From positions 186,001 through 250,000 of the forward strand of contig AP014683.1 in assembly GCA_000828975.1 (NCBI GenBank): a stretch of DNA of 64,000 nucleotides. Reading direction: 5' to 3'. Origin of the DNA: Burkholderiales bacterium GJ-E10. Lineage in GTDB: Bacteria; Pseudomonadota; Gammaproteobacteria; Burkholderiales; Burkholderiaceae_F. The notes below the pieces were generated by a model. It was not told where the DNA came from, ran no database searches, and saw only the letters and a program-made list of their open reading frames with translations. How positions within the stretch are numbered: the stretch's first letter is position 1; every line of letters starts with the position of its first letter. Shown in pieces: positions 1-8,666 of the stretch. Both the position numbers and the translations under genes were made by a program.

Positions 1-59
1 TCAAACCGCGCGCGCTGGAGCAGGACGTCGAATTCGACATGGCGCTCTGCGCGTCGTAA
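1..59 (+). CDS. C-terminal end of an upstream protein (partial)
   Basis: An open frame enters from the left edge and stops at TAA 57-59; its last residues read KPRALEQDVEFDMALCAS. Eighteen codons are too few to recognise a family. It reads in the same direction as the ATPase gene that follows after 146 bp, so it may be the preceding gene of the transfer region. Confidence 0.3.
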   Translation, partial: KPRALEQDVEFDMALCAS

Positions 60-205
60 CGGACCCCGGAAAAGACGTCACCGACGGCCCCGTTTGCCGC
101 CGATCGAGTGAATTGCGACCGTGCCGGCGGAGCTTATCCGGCCATTCCCATGACCACAAACGGGTGAAAATCCCGGCATCCCGAACCGTGCCTGGACCGT
201 CGGAA

Positions 206-2341
206 ATGGACCGCTCCTCCCCTCACGCCACCGCGCTGCGCGACGACACACCCAGCGAAAAACCGATCGGCCAGATCCTCGTCGAACACCGCGCCGCCAC
301 CACCGAGCAGGTCGAACGGGCGATCGCGTTGCAGGAAACACTGCGGGAACAGAAGCTGGGGGAGATCCTGGTCCACCGGCAGATCGTCGCGCCGGAGGAG
401 CTATCCGACGCGCTGGCCGCCCAATCGCGCATGCCGATGGCGCGGCTCGGCGAGGTACTGGTTTCCCTCAATCTGATCGACCAGGCCAAACTCGACGCGG
501 CGCTGGCGATCCAACAGGCGAATCGCAACATTCCCCTCGGCGAGTTGCTGGTACGCGAAGGAATGATTTCGCGCGACGACCTCCGATCGGCGCTCGCGCG
601 GAAGATGGGATACCCCGTCGTCGATGCGCACCGGTTCCCGGTGGAGGTCGAGGCGCTCAAGCATGTTCCCTATGCCATCGCGCGGCGCCTGCATGCGCTT
701 CCCCTCGCCATGCTCGACGGACGCCTGGTCATCGGAATCGAGGACGTCACGCAACGGGCGGCTCTGGATGAAATCGAATTCGTATCCGGGTGCAAGGTCG
801 TGGCCGCGCTGGCAAGCCGACAGGACATCGACGACGCGCTGCCCACCGTATATGCCCGGATCGGCGCGAACCTCGAACCGGCGGCGGGCGCACTGGACTT
901 CTGCGAGATCCCGCTTGCGCCGCTGAAGCCCGAGCCGGTCGGCAGCAGCGGGGGGTTGCGCCACAAGGCGCGCGCGAACGGGCGGGGGCTGGAACCGCCG
1001 CCGCCTCCTGTCGATATCGGCAAGCTGGCCGAAGAACTCGAGCAGGTCGAGACCGAAGCACCGGTCAATGCCCCGGCAATCGAACAGAGCGACAATTCGC
1101 TCGTTCGCCTCATCAACCAGATGATCATCGAGGCCCATACCGAATCGGCCTCCGACATCCACATCGAATGTTGGGGGGACCGCGAGAAGGTGCGGATCCG
1201 CTTCCGCAAGGACGGGCGGCTGCGGCCATACCTGGAATTGCCGAACAGCTACGCCAACGCGCTGGTGTCGCGCATCAAGATCATGTGCGACCTGGACATC
1301 TCGGAGCGGCGCAAGCCCCAGGACGGCAAGATCAACTTCGCGCGCTTTTCGCCGCAGCACAAGCTCGAACTGCGGGTCGCGACGATCCCCACCAACAACG
1401 GCCAGGAAGACGTCGTCATGCGGCTGCTCGCCGCCGCCAAGGCGATTCCGCTGGACCGGATGGACCTCAGCCCCGACAACCTGCTGCGGCTGCGATCGAT
1501 GGTCGAGCGCCCCTACGGTCTGGTGCTGTGCGTCGGCCCCACCGGCTCGGGAAAGACGACCACCCTGCACTCCGCGCTCGGCCATATCAACACCTCGGAC
1601 CGCAAGATCTGGACCGCCGAGGATCCGGTGGAAATCACCCAGGCGGGGCTGCGCCAGGTACAAGTCAACCCGAAAATCGACTGGACCTTCGCCAAAGCCC
1701 TGCGCGCCTTCCTGCGCGCCGACCCGGACGTGATCATGGTGGGCGAAGCGCGCGACGCCGAAACCGCCCACATGGTGGTCGAGGCGTCCCTCACCGGGCA
1801 CCTCGTCTTCTCCACCCTGCACACCAACACCGCGCCGGAAACGGTGACGCGCCTCATCGATCTGGGCGTCGATCCGTTCAATTTCGCCGACGCACTGCTC
1901 GGCGTGCTCGCACAGCGCCTTGTCCGCCGGATCTGCCCCCACTGCCGGACGGAACGCCCGGCAACGGCCGAAGAGATCGAGGAACTGCTATCCGACTACC
2001 TCGGATCGATCCACAACGCCGGCACCGCCAAGGTCCTGCGCAAAACGACGCAGGCCGAATGGCAGCATCGCTACGGCCGGGAAGGCGTACTGATGCGACA
2101 TGGCGGAGCGGGCTGTTCCCGCTGCGGCGGAACCGGCCTGCTGGGGCGGGTCGCGATCCACGAACTGATGGTCAGCAACCCAGAAGTGCGTCATCTGATT
2201 CAGGCGCGCGCCACACCCGCGGAAGTGCAGCAATGCGCCATGCGCAACGGCATGCAAACCCTGCGGCAGGACGGCATCGAGAAAGTGCTGCAAGGGTTGA
2301 CGACGATCGAGGAAGTGCGGGCGACGAGCAACCAATCGTAG
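206..2341 (+). CDS. GspE/PilB-family secretion ATPase with tandem MshEN-like repeats
   Basis: This is a 711-residue hexameric secretion ATPase of the type II secretion/type IV pilus kind, expected to work at the cytoplasmic face of a membrane machine. Four tandem units of about 30 residues at the N terminus each contain a (R/K/P)(L/I)GE(I/V/L)LV core, as in MshEN domains, some of which bind c-di-GMP. The ATPase core has Walker A GPTGSGKTTT near residue 444, an Asp box and Walker B region with DPDVIMVGEARD, and a C-terminal tetracysteine module (CPHC and CSRC). ATG 206 was chosen because the upstream extension is low-complexity. The gene precedes trbC, where trbB (a VirB11-type ATPase) sits in other Trb systems, but a Tn3 scar lies between them. 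A type IV pilus role remains possible. Confidence 0.85.
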   Translation: MDRSSPHATALRDDTPSEKPIGQILVEHRAATTEQVERAIALQETLREQKLGEILVHRQIVAPEELSDALAAQSRMPMARLGEVLVSLNLIDQAKLDAALAIQQANRNIPLGELLVREGMISRDDLRSALARKMGYPVVDAHRFPVEVEALKHVPYAIARRLHALPLAMLDGRLVIGIEDVTQRAALDEIEFVSGCKVVAALASRQDIDDALPTVYARIGANLEPAAGALDFCEIPLAPLKPEPVGSSGGLRHKARANGRGLEPPPPPVDIGKLAEELEQVETEAPVNAPAIEQSDNSLVRLINQMIIEAHTESASDIHIECWGDREKVRIRFRKDGRLRPYLELPNSYANALVSRIKIMCDLDISERRKPQDGKINFARFSPQHKLELRVATIPTNNGQEDVVMRLLAAAKAIPLDRMDLSPDNLLRLRSMVERPYGLVLCVGPTGSGKTTTLHSALGHINTSDRKIWTAEDPVEITQAGLRQVQVNPKIDWTFAKALRAFLRADPDVIMVGEARDAETAHMVVEASLTGHLVFSTLHTNTAPETVTRLIDLGVDPFNFADALLGVLAQRLVRRICPHCRTERPATAEEIEELLSDYLGSIHNAGTAKVLRKTTQAEWQHRYGREGVLMRHGGAGCSRCGGTGLLGRVAIHELMVSNPEVRHLIQARATPAEVQQCAMRNGMQTLRQDGIEKVLQGLTTIEEVRATSNQS

Positions 2342-2347
2342 CCACGT

Positions 2348-2545
2348 CAGAGCGGTCTGGCCGTGGCCCTGCGCGAGCTGGGCCGCATCAAGCGCACGCT
2401 ATTCATCCTGGACTGGCTGAAAGGCGTCGAACTGTACCGCCGATTTTGGCAGGATCCGCAACCGCAGGTTCGAACAGCAGCGCTACCGGGCCAGCGGAAT
2501 TAGCTTGGTGACAGCAGGCTATCGTGCTGTGGAACGGGGCTTCCT
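2348..2545 (+). pseudogene. Tn3-family transposase (tnpA) C-terminal remnant
   Basis: Translation gives [18 protein letters not shown], then after an internal loss [16 protein letters not shown], and after a one-base slip AIVLWN. These are the conserved closing motifs of Tn3-family transposases in the right order, with the [20 protein letters not shown] block missing and the frame broken. It is a decayed fragment between the ATPase gene and trbC and shows that a Tn3-type element once inserted here. Confidence 0.75.
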
Positions 2546-2667
2546 CGTTTCCCCTGTAAGGACCGATGCGGTTGGAGGTCGAGCCACGGCACAGAACCGC
2601 GCCGACGCGCTCGCGCAGGTTGGATCCCACACCAGACAGTACCCACGGAAATCTGTTTCCCCCGAAC

Positions 2668-2703
2668 GCGGGCCCACCCCACGGAGTAGGAGCAGGGAGC
2701 CGG
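2668..2703 (+). promoter_or_regulatory. Leader motif shared with the trbF operon (copy 1)
   Basis: GCGGGCCCACCCCACGGAG, followed by a looser AGGAG..AGGG..GCCGG stretch, lies about 70 bp upstream of the trbC start. A close match (GCGGGCCCGCCCCGCAGAG) is found upstream of trbF at 21206. The differences are mostly A/G transitions. The role (promoter region, RNA structure or binding site) is unknown. Confidence 0.35.
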
Positions 2704-2741
2704 ACGGTCCGGCGCCCGAACCATTCCGGAGAGGACCTGCC

Positions 2742-3101
2742 ATGGGACGAAACGATGCTCGAATCCCCTCGATTTTCCGCCGCCCGCGCGTAGCCGCGGC
2801 GCGCCGGATGCTGCTTGCGGCCGCGGTTGCCGCAACCGCGATGAACGAAGCCCACGCCACGGGCGCGGGCGGCCTGCCGTGGGACGGCGCGATCTCCACG
2901 CTGCAAAACGATCTGACGGGACCGGTCGCCACCGGCATCAGCGTGATCGCGTTTCTGGCCGCCGGCGCCTCGCTGGTGTTCGGCGAGGAGCTGGGCGGCA
3001 TCGCCAAGAAGGCGCTCTACGTCGTCCTGGGCGTGGCATTCATCGTCATGGGCAATTCCTTCCTCGCGGCGCTTGGGTTGACCGGCACGCTGGTGATCTG
3101 A
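2742..3101 (+). CDS. trbC: TrbC/VirB2-family conjugative pilin
   Basis: This is a 119-residue pilin precursor and the likely major subunit of the conjugative pilus. It has a long basic N-terminal signal region (residues 1-33) ending near AHA, then two hydrophobic segments (about 60-80 and 93-115) separated by a short charged loop with EELGGIAKKA, the usual VirB2/TrbC layout. ATG 2742 is preceded by GGAGAGGA at a good distance, and the longer upstream frame is non-coding in character. It opens the gene block trbC-D-E-J-L; the next gene starts 5 bp after its stop. Sequence is poorly conserved in this family, so the call rests on topology and gene order. Confidence 0.8.
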   Translation: MGRNDARIPSIFRRPRVAAARRMLLAAAVAATAMNEAHATGAGGLPWDGAISTLQNDLTGPVATGISVIAFLAAGASLVFGEELGGIAKKALYVVLGVAFIVMGNSFLAALGLTGTLVI

Positions 3102-3106
3102 CGGCG

Positions 3107-3307
3107 ATGGGCGAGCGTGCGATGCGTGAGCCCGATCGCCGGCCGGACGGCGGGGCGTATCCGACCCCGGTGCTCCAGGAAACCATGGCCAAGGTCATGC
3201 AGCAGTTGATCGACCTGGGCTGGGAAGTCGCCGATATCGCCGCGGCGATGCGCGCTGTGGCGGGGATGTCGGCAATGCTGGATAGAACGAAAGGACCACG
3301 GCAGTGA
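3107..3307 (+). CDS. Small hypothetical protein between trbC and trbD
   Basis: This 66-residue frame runs from ATG 3107 to a TGA that overlaps the GTG start of trbD by four bases, so it is probably translated as part of the operon. The C-terminal half (MQQLIDLGWEVADIAAAMRA) can form an amphipathic helix. There is no signal peptide or membrane segment. I do not recognise a family. Start 3122 is an alternative. Position and coupling argue for a real accessory gene of the transfer operon. Confidence 0.55.
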   Translation: MGERAMREPDRRPDGGAYPTPVLQETMAKVMQQLIDLGWEVADIAAAMRAVAGMSAMLDRTKGPRQ

Positions 3308-3603
3308 ACGACAACAAAACCCCGATCCACGAATCGTTGAACCGCCCGATCCTGATGATGGGCGGAGAGCGCCAGCTCGTGCTGATGCTGGCGATCGTTG
3401 CGGGAATCTTCATCTTCTCGCTGCACAAGCTCTGGGCGGCGGCGGCGGGCGTGACGCTCTGGAGCGTGGGCCACTGGGCGCTCACCCGCGCGGCGGCCTA
3501 CGACCCGCAGCTCTCCAAGACCGGGGCCAGACTGCTGCGCTACCGGCACCACTACCCGGCGCGGGCGACCCCCTTTGCCGCCGCGCGGGAGATCGCATCG
3601 TGA
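3304..3603 (+). CDS. trbD: TrbD/VirB3-family conjugation protein
   Basis: This 99-residue inner-membrane protein of the mating channel is the VirB3 equivalent that associates with the VirB4/TrbE ATPase. It has the characteristic N-terminal RPILMMGGERQL stretch, followed by two hydrophobic segments (about 26-42 and 45-58) and a basic C-terminal tail. It starts with GTG 3304 overlapping the previous stop, and its own stop overlaps the GTG of trbE, both as GTGA. This indicates translational coupling through the operon. Confidence 0.85.
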   Translation: MNDNKTPIHESLNRPILMMGGERQLVLMLAIVAGIFIFSLHKLWAAAAGVTLWSVGHWALTRAAAYDPQLSKTGARLLRYRHHYPARATPFAAAREIAS

Positions 3604-6047
3604 GGCTGCGGGAGTTTCGCGATGCGGCCTACGGACTGGCGGATCTGCTGCCGTGGGCGGGCCTGGTCGACGACGGGATCGTGCTCACCAAAGCGGGCGG
3701 GCTGATGGCCGGATGGGAGTATCGAGGCCCGGACCTCGATTCCTCGACGCCGGAAGAGCTCGGGGCGATGGCCGCGCGGTTGAACGCCGCATTGAAGCTG
3801 GGAGACGGCTGGGTGCTGCACTGCGACGCGGTGCGGGGTCCGGCGCCGGGGTACGCCCCGCCCGGGGCGTTTGCGGACCGCACCACCCGGATGATCGACG
3901 ACGTCCGGCGCGCGCAGCACGAGTCGAACGCGGCGGGCTTTGCAAGCCGCTTCGTGCTGGTCGTGACCTGGTTTCCGATGCCCGACGCCGCCGGCAAGAC
4001 GGCGGACCTCTTCGTCGACGGCCGGGTCAAGGCGGGCGCCGCGCGCAACCTGGAGCGCTTCCGCGAGCGCTTGCGCGAGCTGCAGGACCGGCTCTCCACC
4101 CTGGTGCACATCCGGCGCCTTGCCGACCGGGTGGACCCCCGCTCGGGCGCGGTGGAGAGCGAACTGCTCGCACACCTCGAGCAGTGCGTCTCGCTCGCCC
4201 CCGAAGCGCGGCCCTTCCGGATGAACGCCGTGCCGATGTATCTCGACGCCGTGCTCGGGCACTACGACCTGACCACGGGCTTCGTTCCCCGAGTCGGACG
4301 CCGCTCGGTGTCGTGCATCGCGCTCGCGCAACTGCCGCAGGAGAGTTTTCCCGGGATTCTGGACGCGCTCTCCCGCTTGCCGGTGTCCTACCGCTGGAGC
4401 AACCGCTTCCTCTTTCTCGACCCGGGACAGGCGGGCAAGATCCTCAACTCCTACCGCTCGAAGTGGGCACAAAAGCGCAAAAGCGCGATGAACCTCCTGC
4501 GCGAGAACGCGGGCGGGCAGGCGACCCACGTCGACGCCGACGCCGACCGCATGGCCAACGACGCCGTGCAGGCCCTGGCCGAGGCCTCCAGCGGCATGGT
4601 CCTCTACGGCTACTACACGAGCGTGCTGCTGCTCTCGCACGAGGACCCGGAGGTGCTCGACGAGACGACGCGCGAGATGGTAAAACTGATCGAGAACCGG
4701 GGCTTTGGCGCGCGCATCGAAGACGTCAACGCCGTGGAGGCGTACCTGGGCTCGATGCCGGGCAACACGGCGGCCAACGTGCGCCGGCCGCTCGTTCACA
4801 CGCTCAACCTCGCGCACCTGCTGCCCTTCACCTCGGTCTGGAGCGGGCAGGAGCGCAACCCCTGTCCGTTCTATCCGCCGGCAAGCCCCGCGCTCCTGTG
4901 GGCCAGGACGGACGGCGCAACACCCTTTCGGCTCACCCTGCACGCGGGCGACCTCGGGCACACAGCGATCCTGGGGCCGACCGGATCGGGCAAGTCGACG
5001 CTGCTCGCACTCCTTGCCGCGCAGCACTTCCGCTACCCAAAGGCACAGGTATTCGCGTTCGACAAAGGCTACTCGATGCTGCCGCTTTGCTGGGCCTCGG
5101 GCGGGGAGCACTACGACATCGCGGGCGAATCGGGGGATCTGGCGTTTTGTCCGCTGGGGCGGGTCGACGAGCCCGCCGAGCAAGTCTGGGCGGCCGACTG
5201 GATCGAGCAGCTCTGCGCGATGCAGGGCGTGAGCGTCACGCCCCGCCAGCGCAAGGAGATCTACCGCGCCGTGGTGCATCTCGGGCAGTCGACCGAGCGC
5301 ATGGCGAGCCGCACGATGACCAACTTCCTCGTGCTGCTGCAGGACCAGGGCCTGCGCGAATCGCTCCAGCCCTACAGCCTGCGCGGCATGGCGGGAAACC
5401 TGCTCGATGCCGAGACCGACAGCCTGGGCAAGAACGTCTTTCAGGTGTTCGAGATGGAGCACCTCATGAACAAGGGCGAGAAGCTCGTCCTGCCCGTTCT
5501 TGCCTACCTGTTCCACCGCATCGAGCAGCGGTTCCGCGGCGAGCCGACGCTCCTCATCCTCGACGAGGCCTGGATCATGCTGGGCCACCCCGCCTTCAAG
5601 GCCAAGATCCGGGAGTGGTTGAAGGTCCTGCGCAAGGCCAACGTCGCGGTGGTGTTCGCGACCCAATCGCTCACCGACCTCACCCGCTCCGGGATCGCGG
5701 ATGTGATCTTCGAGTCCTGCCCGGCCAAGATCTTCCTGCCCAACCCGGAGGCGCAGACCGAGAACATCCGGCCGCTCTACGGCAACGTGGGCTTGAACGC
5801 CCGGCAGATCGAGATCGTGGCCATGGCCACGCCCAAGCGCCAGTACTACGTCGCGCATCCGGAAGGCCGGCGGCTCTTCGATCTGGGTCTGAGCGCCGCC
5901 GAGCTCGCCTTCGTCGGGGCAAGCGGCAAGGAAGACATCGCCCGCATTCGCGGTTTGCGGCAGGCGCTGGGCGATGCGTGGCCCGCCCAGTGGCTGCGCG
6001 AGCGCGGTCAGCACCAGGCCGCACAACTTTGGGAGTCCTATCGATGA
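3600..6047 (+). CDS. trbE: TrbE/VirB4-family conjugation ATPase
   Basis: This is the large ATPase of the mating-pair channel, 815 residues, normal for TrbE. An N-terminal CagE/TrbE/VirB domain precedes the motor domain with Walker A GPTGSGKSTLLALL near residue 459 and Walker B TLLILDEAWIML near residue 650. The segment FATQSLTDLTRSGI matches the conserved post-Walker-B region of VirB4 proteins. VirB4 ATPases energise pilus biogenesis and substrate passage at the inner membrane. GTG start coupled to trbD; the stop overlaps the ATG of trbJ. Confidence 0.92.
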   Translation: MRLREFRDAAYGLADLLPWAGLVDDGIVLTKAGGLMAGWEYRGPDLDSSTPEELGAMAARLNAALKLGDGWVLHCDAVRGPAPGYAPPGAFADRTTRMIDDVRRAQHESNAAGFASRFVLVVTWFPMPDAAGKTADLFVDGRVKAGAARNLERFRERLRELQDRLSTLVHIRRLADRVDPRSGAVESELLAHLEQCVSLAPEARPFRMNAVPMYLDAVLGHYDLTTGFVPRVGRRSVSCIALAQLPQESFPGILDALSRLPVSYRWSNRFLFLDPGQAGKILNSYRSKWAQKRKSAMNLLRENAGGQATHVDADADRMANDAVQALAEASSGMVLYGYYTSVLLLSHEDPEVLDETTREMVKLIENRGFGARIEDVNAVEAYLGSMPGNTAANVRRPLVHTLNLAHLLPFTSVWSGQERNPCPFYPPASPALLWARTDGATPFRLTLHAGDLGHTAILGPTGSGKSTLLALLAAQHFRYPKAQVFAFDKGYSMLPLCWASGGEHYDIAGESGDLAFCPLGRVDEPAEQVWAADWIEQLCAMQGVSVTPRQRKEIYRAVVHLGQSTERMASRTMTNFLVLLQDQGLRESLQPYSLRGMAGNLLDAETDSLGKNVFQVFEMEHLMNKGEKLVLPVLAYLFHRIEQRFRGEPTLLILDEAWIMLGHPAFKAKIREWLKVLRKANVAVVFATQSLTDLTRSGIADVIFESCPAKIFLPNPEAQTENIRPLYGNVGLNARQIEIVAMATPKRQYYVAHPEGRRLFDLGLSAAELAFVGASGKEDIARIRGLRQALGDAWPAQWLRERGQHQAAQLWESYR

Positions 6048-6757
6048 AGAAGCACACGTTTGCAATTTTGACCGCCGGACTGTTCGGCGGGGTCGCCGTA
6101 ACCCCCGCCCATGCCGGTGGCGGCGGTATGGGCGCGATCCTGGGTGCCACCTTTCCGGAGCAGATCATCCAGGAGGTGACGCTGGGCAACCAGTACGCGC
6201 AGGAAGCCACGCAGACCGCCCAACAGATCCAGATGCTCTACAACCAGACGCGCAACCTGCAGAGCATCCCGATGATGATGTGGCCCAGCATCAGCGGGCA
6301 GCTCATGAATCTCGTCAACGTGATCGGCAATGCGCAGGGCCTCTCCTACGCGACGGCCAACACCGCGGCCGCGGTGCAGGCGCAGTTCGGAACGCCCAGC
6401 GGGCTGCTGCCCAACTATGGGGCGAGCCTCCAGCAGTGGACGTCGAACTTCGACAACCAGATCGCCGGGGTGCTGCAGACCTATCACCTGAACTCGAACC
6501 AGTTCCAGAACACGCAGATGACGATGTCCATGATCGAGCAGATGGGGCAGTCGGCCACCGGCCGGCTGCAGGCGATCCAGGCCGGCAACCAGCTCGCCGG
6601 CATTGCCGCCAACCAGGTCCAGAGCCTGCAGAGCGATATCGAGGCGGGCAACCAGGCCGAGCTCAACTTCATGGCGATGCAGGCGCATTCCATGGTCGAC
6701 CAGTCCAACACGGTCACCCCGGCCCTCAACGCGCCGTTTGCCCCGGGCGCATTCTGA
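6044..6757 (+). CDS. trbJ: TrbJ/VirB5-family conjugation protein
   Basis: This 237-residue secreted protein is expected at the pilus tip or in the periplasm. A signal peptide (residues 1-24, ending AHA) is followed by a glycine stretch and then by Gln/Asn-rich helices with frequent Met, typical of P-type TrbJ. ATG 6044 overlaps the trbE stop as ATGA, which decides the start over the long upstream frame. It lies directly before trbL, the canonical order. Confidence 0.85.
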   Translation: MKKHTFAILTAGLFGGVAVTPAHAGGGGMGAILGATFPEQIIQEVTLGNQYAQEATQTAQQIQMLYNQTRNLQSIPMMMWPSISGQLMNLVNVIGNAQGLSYATANTAAAVQAQFGTPSGLLPNYGASLQQWTSNFDNQIAGVLQTYHLNSNQFQNTQMTMSMIEQMGQSATGRLQAIQAGNQLAGIAANQVQSLQSDIEAGNQAELNFMAMQAHSMVDQSNTVTPALNAPFAPGAF

Positions 6758-6768
6758 AGGTGCAGACC

Positions 6769-8424
6769 ATGTCCGATGAGAAAGCCGCCGTGGTGCGCCG
6801 GGGGCATTTCGCGGCGCCGGCCGTATTGGTCCTGGCGCTCCTTCTGGCGCCGATGGCTGCGCACGCGCAACTCGCGCCCGTGGCGACCAGCAGCAGCGGG
6901 TTTCTCGACCAGGTCGCAAACCAGTTCCAGGGCGCCACGACGACGTGGATGAGCGCCGCGCAGAGCTACGCCTTCAAGATCTTCGTTTCCCTGGGGGCGC
7001 TGGATCTCGCGTGGTGGGCGATCAAGCAGGTGCTCAAGAAAAACGACCTCGGCGACTTCCTCGCGGGCGCGGCCCTCAAGGTCGCGTCGCTGGGGTTTTT
7101 CTACACCCTGCTCACCTTCGCGCCGACCTGGATGCCGCTCATTCCGCAGAGCTTCATGCAGATCGGGCAGCAGATCGGAGGCGGCGGCGCGGCGGGCATG
7201 ACGCCGTCCGGGGTGATGAACATGGCCTTCGGCGTGGTCGACACCATGTATCAGGTCTACAACAATGCTCCGAGCGGGCTCTACCACATCAGCAGCAACA
7301 TCTTCCTGGCGATCGTGATCGCGGCGACCGCGCTCCTTGCCCTGGTCGGGTTCGGGCTCGTGGCGCTGCAGCTTCTCATGACGCTGGTGGAGATGTACCT
7401 CGTCGGCGGCGCGGGCCTGGTGATGCTGGGCTTCACCGGCTCGGGGCTGACCAGCAGCTTTGGAGAGAAATACATCGGGTATCTCGTGAGCGTGGGCGTG
7501 AAACTGCTGACGATCTACGCGATCATCGGGCTGGGGCAGGGGCTCGTTACCAACGAAACGCACTACCTGGTGCAGTATGCCCAATGCACCGGATCGAATT
7601 GCGCGATTCATCCGATCGACCTTCTGAGCGTCGGGACCTCGATGCTGATGTACGGCGTCCTCGGCATCCAGGTTCCGGGCTTGGCCGGGAGCATGTTGAA
7701 CGGCTCGCCCAGCATGACGCTGGGCAACGTGGCGGGCGGGGCGGCCGCGCTCGCGGCGCCGGCTGCGGCGGGCGTCATGGCCGCGGGGGCGGCCGGAGCG
7801 GTCGCAGTGGGCGGATATGCCAAAGCGATGCAGGGGCTCGAGAATCTGGCTGCTCGGGTTGGCGCCGGGGCGGTGGGGAGCGCAAGTCCCGCCGGCGGGA
7901 TCGGCGGCACGGACAAACTCGCTCAGTTGGGTGCGATCACCGGATCGGCGGGCCGGGCCGGCCCTGCGGGCGCCATTGGTGGTAGCCAGATCGGGATGTC
8001 GGGTGCCCGGCAGGCGGTTGGGGGCGTTGCAGGAGGATTGGGCAGCGCTTCCGGGGCGGTTTCCCGTGCTGCGCAGGCGACGGCAGCGATGGCGGAGCGG
8101 CGGGGTGCGGCACAGGAGGGAGCGCCGAACCGGCAACTTGCGCAGGGACGCGCAACCCAATCTCAGTCCGGCTCCACCCGATCCGGCGCCGCTGGGCCGG
8201 TTGCTGCCAACGGCGCGGTCGACGCCCTGGGCGCGGCGGATTCCGCCGCCGCGGCCAAGGACTTCGCAGGCAGGGACCCGGCTGATTTGCTCAAAGGCGC
8301 AGCCGGCGCGATGAAGGATTCGGCAGGCAAGCTGCACGACTTCGCCAAACACGATCTCAACCGCTACGAGGGCTCGGGCGGCGCAGGCATCCAGATCCGG
8401 CTTGGGCATCACGAGGGGCATTGA
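6769..8424 (+). CDS. trbL: TrbL/VirB6-family conjugation membrane protein
   Basis: This 551-residue polytopic inner-membrane protein is the VirB6 equivalent that forms part of the channel. A signal-like N terminus is followed by about six hydrophobic segments between residues 60 and 330, including a long one with LVGFGLVALQLLMTLVE. A low-complexity Ala/Gly/Ser-rich cytoplasmic tail begins at about residue 340 and ends in a Lys/His-rich segment. This architecture is standard for P-type TrbL. ATG 6769 lies 12 bp after the trbJ stop. Confidence 0.88.
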   Translation: MSDEKAAVVRRGHFAAPAVLVLALLLAPMAAHAQLAPVATSSSGFLDQVANQFQGATTTWMSAAQSYAFKIFVSLGALDLAWWAIKQVLKKNDLGDFLAGAALKVASLGFFYTLLTFAPTWMPLIPQSFMQIGQQIGGGGAAGMTPSGVMNMAFGVVDTMYQVYNNAPSGLYHISSNIFLAIVIAATALLALVGFGLVALQLLMTLVEMYLVGGAGLVMLGFTGSGLTSSFGEKYIGYLVSVGVKLLTIYAIIGLGQGLVTNETHYLVQYAQCTGSNCAIHPIDLLSVGTSMLMYGVLGIQVPGLAGSMLNGSPSMTLGNVAGGAAALAAPAAAGVMAAGAAGAVAVGGYAKAMQGLENLAARVGAGAVGSASPAGGIGGTDKLAQLGAITGSAGRAGPAGAIGGSQIGMSGARQAVGGVAGGLGSASGAVSRAAQATAAMAERRGAAQEGAPNRQLAQGRATQSQSGSTRSGAAGPVAANGAVDALGAADSAAAAKDFAGRDPADLLKGAAGAMKDSAGKLHDFAKHDLNRYEGSGGAGIQIRLGHHEGH

Positions 8425-8425
8425 G

Positions 8426-8659
8426 ATGCGCAACCCCCGCCGGGATGCGGTGCTCGATGCGCTGCGCGCGGAGTTCGACCGGGCGCTGCGCGCCGACCGC
8501 GCGGCACTACTGATCGCCGGGCAGCAGCTCGTCAATGCTGTGTGGTTCGCGGCGTTGTGGACGCGGGGATTCAAACCGGTGGTGGCCACAGTGATCTGGG
8601 CAGCGTTCTTCCTGGTCTGTCTCGCATGGGCCGTGCGGATCGAGCGCGGGCGACGCTGA
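8426..8659 (+). CDS. Small two-helix membrane protein of the trb operon
   Basis: A 77-residue protein starting 2 bp after the trbL stop. A charged N terminus (PRRDAVLDALRAEFDRALRA) is followed by two probable membrane helices (about 33-48 and 55-70) and a basic tail. I do not recognise the family; small membrane proteins of unknown role occur at this place in other Trb clusters. Tight spacing to trbL and to the next gene supports expression. Confidence 0.65.
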   Translation: MRNPRRDAVLDALRAEFDRALRADRAALLIAGQQLVNAVWFAALWTRGFKPVVATVIWAAFFLVCLAWAVRIERGRR

Positions 8660-8666
8660 TTCCGCG

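Noticed and set aside
3552-6065. 837-codon open frame on the minus strand opposite trbE
   Set aside because: It is a mirror frame of the GC-rich trbE gene: Arg/His/Val-rich, no domain, no start signal, while the plus strand has clear VirB4 motifs.
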